Shown here: piece after piece, positions 5,199 to 6,605 of the stretch | Numbering within the stretch: the stretch's first letter is position 1 | How the letters are laid out: each line of letters begins with the position of its first letter | Notes under the pieces: model-generated | Databases searched by the model: none | What the model saw: the letters and a program-made list of their open reading frames with translations, nothing else | Told to the model about the DNA's origin: nothing | Position numbers and translations under genes: made by a program | Source of the DNA: Clostridia bacterium | GTDB taxonomy: Bacteria > Bacillota > Clostridia > Christensenellales > UBA1242 | Direction of reading: 5' to 3' | Assembly (NCBI GenBank): GCA_017650795.1 | Contig: JAGCEE010000197.1 | Location: forward strand, 1 to 6,605 | Length of the DNA: 6,605 nt

Positions 5199-5429
5199 AT
5201 GACCAAAGAATACTATATTGTGACAGTTACAGACAATGGCAAGATTCGTTATGTTGAAGATTCTAACATTGGCTTGCGATTGACTGATAACTTGAAGAAC
5301 AGTGTAGATTTTAAGTCTAAGGAAGGTGCTGAACGAGTTTTGAAACAATGGAAAGAATGTTGGTCTAACCGACGCATTTTGAACTTGGAAGAAGCAACTG
5401 TTCGTAAGGTTACACTCACACTTGAATAA
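5199..5429 (+). CDS. Unknown 76-residue protein, first gene of the adenylyltransferase-Nudix unit
   Basis: ATG 5199 is chosen because AGAGG (5189-5193) lies five bases upstream. A TTG at 5142 would extend the frame back through the terminator and promoter and is not credible. The product begins with a beta-hairpin-like segment (EYYIVTVTDNGKIRYVED, about 4-21), then a charged middle with FKSKEGAERVLKQWKECW (about 38-55), probably a helix, and a final strand ATVRKVTLTLE. This strand-strand-helix-strand outline is common among small phage proteins of unknown function. There is no membrane segment, signal peptide or catalytic motif. Its stop (5427-5429) overlaps the AAGGAG of the next gene, so it is made with the adenylyltransferase-Nudix enzyme and may be a small partner or regulator, but only position supports this. 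Lysine codons are mostly AAG. Confidence 0.78.
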   Translation: MTKEYYIVTVTDNGKIRYVEDSNIGLRLTDNLKNSVDFKSKEGAERVLKQWKECWSNRRILNLEEATVRKVTLTLE

Positions 5430-5441
5430 GGAGAATTGATT

Positions 5442-6605
5442 ATGATTTATTTCTACGGTGGTACTTTTGACCCAATCACAAATGCACACATTGATATTCT
5501 GAAGACACTTAGTAAGAAGCTGCGTCAGAATGATATGCTTATGGTTGGTGTAGCCGACAATGACGAAAAGAATTACAAGACACCTATCAATCATCGTCTT
5601 ACGATGGTTCAAGATATGGTAAATGAAAAGTTACAGAAGTACAACATTCGCATTGTCAAGCAGGAAGCTCGTACATACAAGTTCATTCAAGATTATATTG
5701 CTCAGACCGGTGTAACTATGAATGACTTTACCATTTGCGTAGGTGAAGATGAATGGAAGTCTTTGTGTGCCGCCAAGTGGGTGAACTATGAACTCCTTTT
5801 GAAGTATTTTAAGTTTATGGTTGTCAAGCGAGACAGCGAAGATGAAATTAAAGTTCCAAAGGGTTTCAAGACTGATGTTACCGCAATCAAGGTAAAGGTC
5901 AGCGATGGTATTAGTGCAAGCAAGGTAAGGGAAATTCTTTCTAATGACCCGGATAGCCACTATGAAGATGTTAAGGACATGATTACACATCATACCTTTA
6001 GATACATCAAGGAAAACAAGCTCTATTGGCAGAATGGAAACAATTACGATGGTGAACTTAAAGAATTTCTTGCTGACTACGATACAAAGAAGTTCAAGAA
6101 TGCAATGAAGAAAGTTCTTGCTGAACTTAAAAAGGATAAGAAAATTAAAGACGATGCCGAAGAAAAGATTATGAAGGTGGTTGAAAAAGCATATGGTGAA
6201 CCAAGTGTAACCACCGATACTATTGCTTACAATGGCAATCAGATTCTTTTGATTCGTAGGGGTGATTTCCCATACAAGAACTCTTGGTGTTTGCCTGGTG
6301 GATTCTTTGATAAGACTGATGAAGATTTGGCTTATGGTGCTGCAAGAGAATTGCGTGAAGAAACTACCATTGACCTTGACCCAAGCAAGTTTGAACAAAT
6401 TAAGTCCTATGGTCATAACTTTGACCCACGAATGAAGATTGTAGATACTGCCTTTGCCGTTCGTGTTCCAAAGAATATGATGAAGAAGGCTGTTGGAAGT
6501 GATGATGCTGCGGATGCTCGTTGGTTTGACTTGGATAACCTTCCTAAGTTGGGCTTCCACCACGCACAAATCATTGAAGATTGGTTGAAGACAAGGAATG
6601 ACTAA
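5442..6605 (+). CDS. Fused NaMN/NMN adenylyltransferase and Nudix (ADP-ribose pyrophosphatase-like) enzyme
   Basis: ATG 5442 follows AAGGAG (5428-5433) by eight bases; a TTG at 5436 is less likely. The 387-residue protein has two domains. Residues 1-196 form a nucleotidyltransferase: GGTFDPITNAH (6-16) is the nucleotide-binding loop, RTYKFIQDYI (77-86) and the FTICVGEDEW region (96-105) match NadD positions, ISASKVR (157-163) is the ISxTxxR motif, and the ending YIKENKLY (188-195) is typical of NadD. It would adenylylate nicotinate or nicotinamide mononucleotide with ATP. The first His of HxGH is Thr and its Gly is Ala, as T-N-A-H; T-x-G-H is known in CoaD. A lysine-rich linker (about 197-250) leads to a Nudix domain: LPGGFFD (284-290), Glu294, then R302-E-L-R-E-E-T-T-I310. 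Its shape resembles ADP-ribose pyrophosphatases, but the loop has one extra residue before Glu294, and Thr309 replaces the box glycine. The stop codon ends the window. Confidence 0.9.
   Translation: MIYFYGGTFDPITNAHIDILKTLSKKLRQNDMLMVGVADNDEKNYKTPINHRLTMVQDMVNEKLQKYNIRIVKQEARTYKFIQDYIAQTGVTMNDFTICVGEDEWKSLCAAKWVNYELLLKYFKFMVVKRDSEDEIKVPKGFKTDVTAIKVKVSDGISASKVREILSNDPDSHYEDVKDMITHHTFRYIKENKLYWQNGNNYDGELKEFLADYDTKKFKNAMKKVLAELKKDKKIKDDAEEKIMKVVEKAYGEPSVTTDTIAYNGNQILLIRRGDFPYKNSWCLPGGFFDKTDEDLAYGAARELREETTIDLDPSKFEQIKSYGHNFDPRMKIVDTAFAVRVPKNMMKKAVGSDDAADARWFDLDNLPKLGFHHAQIIEDWLKTRND

Noticed and set aside
5442..6032. Phosphopantetheine adenylyltransferase (CoaD) identity for the N-terminal domain
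   Set aside because: The opening motif is CoaD-like, but the middle region, ISASKVR placement and terminal YIKENKLY follow NadD, and the Nudix fusion fits NAD metabolism. It is kept as an alternative substrate rather than the call.
5631..6569. Long minus-strand open frame (312 residues)
   Set aside because: It lies wholly opposite the fused adenylyltransferase-Nudix gene, has low-complexity hydrophobic and Cys/Ile-rich content typical of antisense frames, and has no family motif.
1..6605. CRISPR arrays, tRNA or rRNA genes, insertion sequences, attachment sites, riboswitch folds
   Set aside because: No spaced direct repeats, cloverleaf-like segment, transposase or terminal inverted repeats were seen by eye, and no gap between genes exceeds about 90 bases.

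Overview
The window reads as a compact, AT-rich stretch of a bacteriophage genome, probably a large one. Every gene is on the plus strand, gaps are minimal, and stop and start codons repeatedly overlap (TAATG at 665-669 and 1507-1511, ATGA at 4800-4803). Small unrecognised genes sit between nucleotide-metabolism enzymes. Stops are TAA plus one TGA (4801-4803), and no in-frame stop has to be read through, so a standard bacterial code fits. Start sites mostly carry Shine-Dalgarno (SD) sequences. The host cannot be fixed. One promoter candidate fits the TAnnTTTG form described for Bacteroidota, which is only a hint. A plasmid or prophage is not excluded, because no structural or packaging gene is visible.

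Layout. (1) 1-2168: the 3' end of a BRCT-domain gene, most like the C-terminus of an NAD+-dependent DNA ligase, then a small N-terminally membrane-anchored protein and two tightly coupled unknown proteins with predicted coiled-coil tails. This run ends with an SD-ATG-TAA start-stop element. (2) 2174-3725: a promoter candidate, a nicotinate phosphoribosyltransferase (PncB family) with a lysine-rich N-terminal extension, and a strong intrinsic terminator. (3) 3756-5108: two small unknown proteins, a Nudix hydrolase of Ap4A-hydrolase type and a small helical protein, closed by a second terminator. (4) 5132-6605: a promoter candidate built into that terminator, a 76-residue unknown protein, and a fused nicotinate/nicotinamide mononucleotide adenylyltransferase plus Nudix (ADP-ribose pyrophosphatase-like) enzyme whose stop codon is the last base of the window.

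How the parts may work together. The phosphoribosyltransferase would make nicotinate mononucleotide from nicotinate and PRPP. The adenylyltransferase would turn that into nicotinate adenine dinucleotide, and an NAD synthetase (not in this window) would complete NAD+. The fused Nudix domain could split ADP-ribose, the product of NAD+-cleaving enzymes, into AMP and ribose 5-phosphate. The transcription units carrying the two NAD enzymes begin with closely similar promoter-leader blocks (ATTGACAAAA, then CAAAAGAGGTA about 45 bases later), which suggests co-regulation. An NAD+-dependent ligase would be a consumer of the product. The most interesting reading is a phage NAD+-rebuilding set using the Preiss-Handler (nicotinate) route, possibly protecting against NAD+-depleting immunity. 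The enzyme families are well supported by motifs. The counter-defence role is inference.
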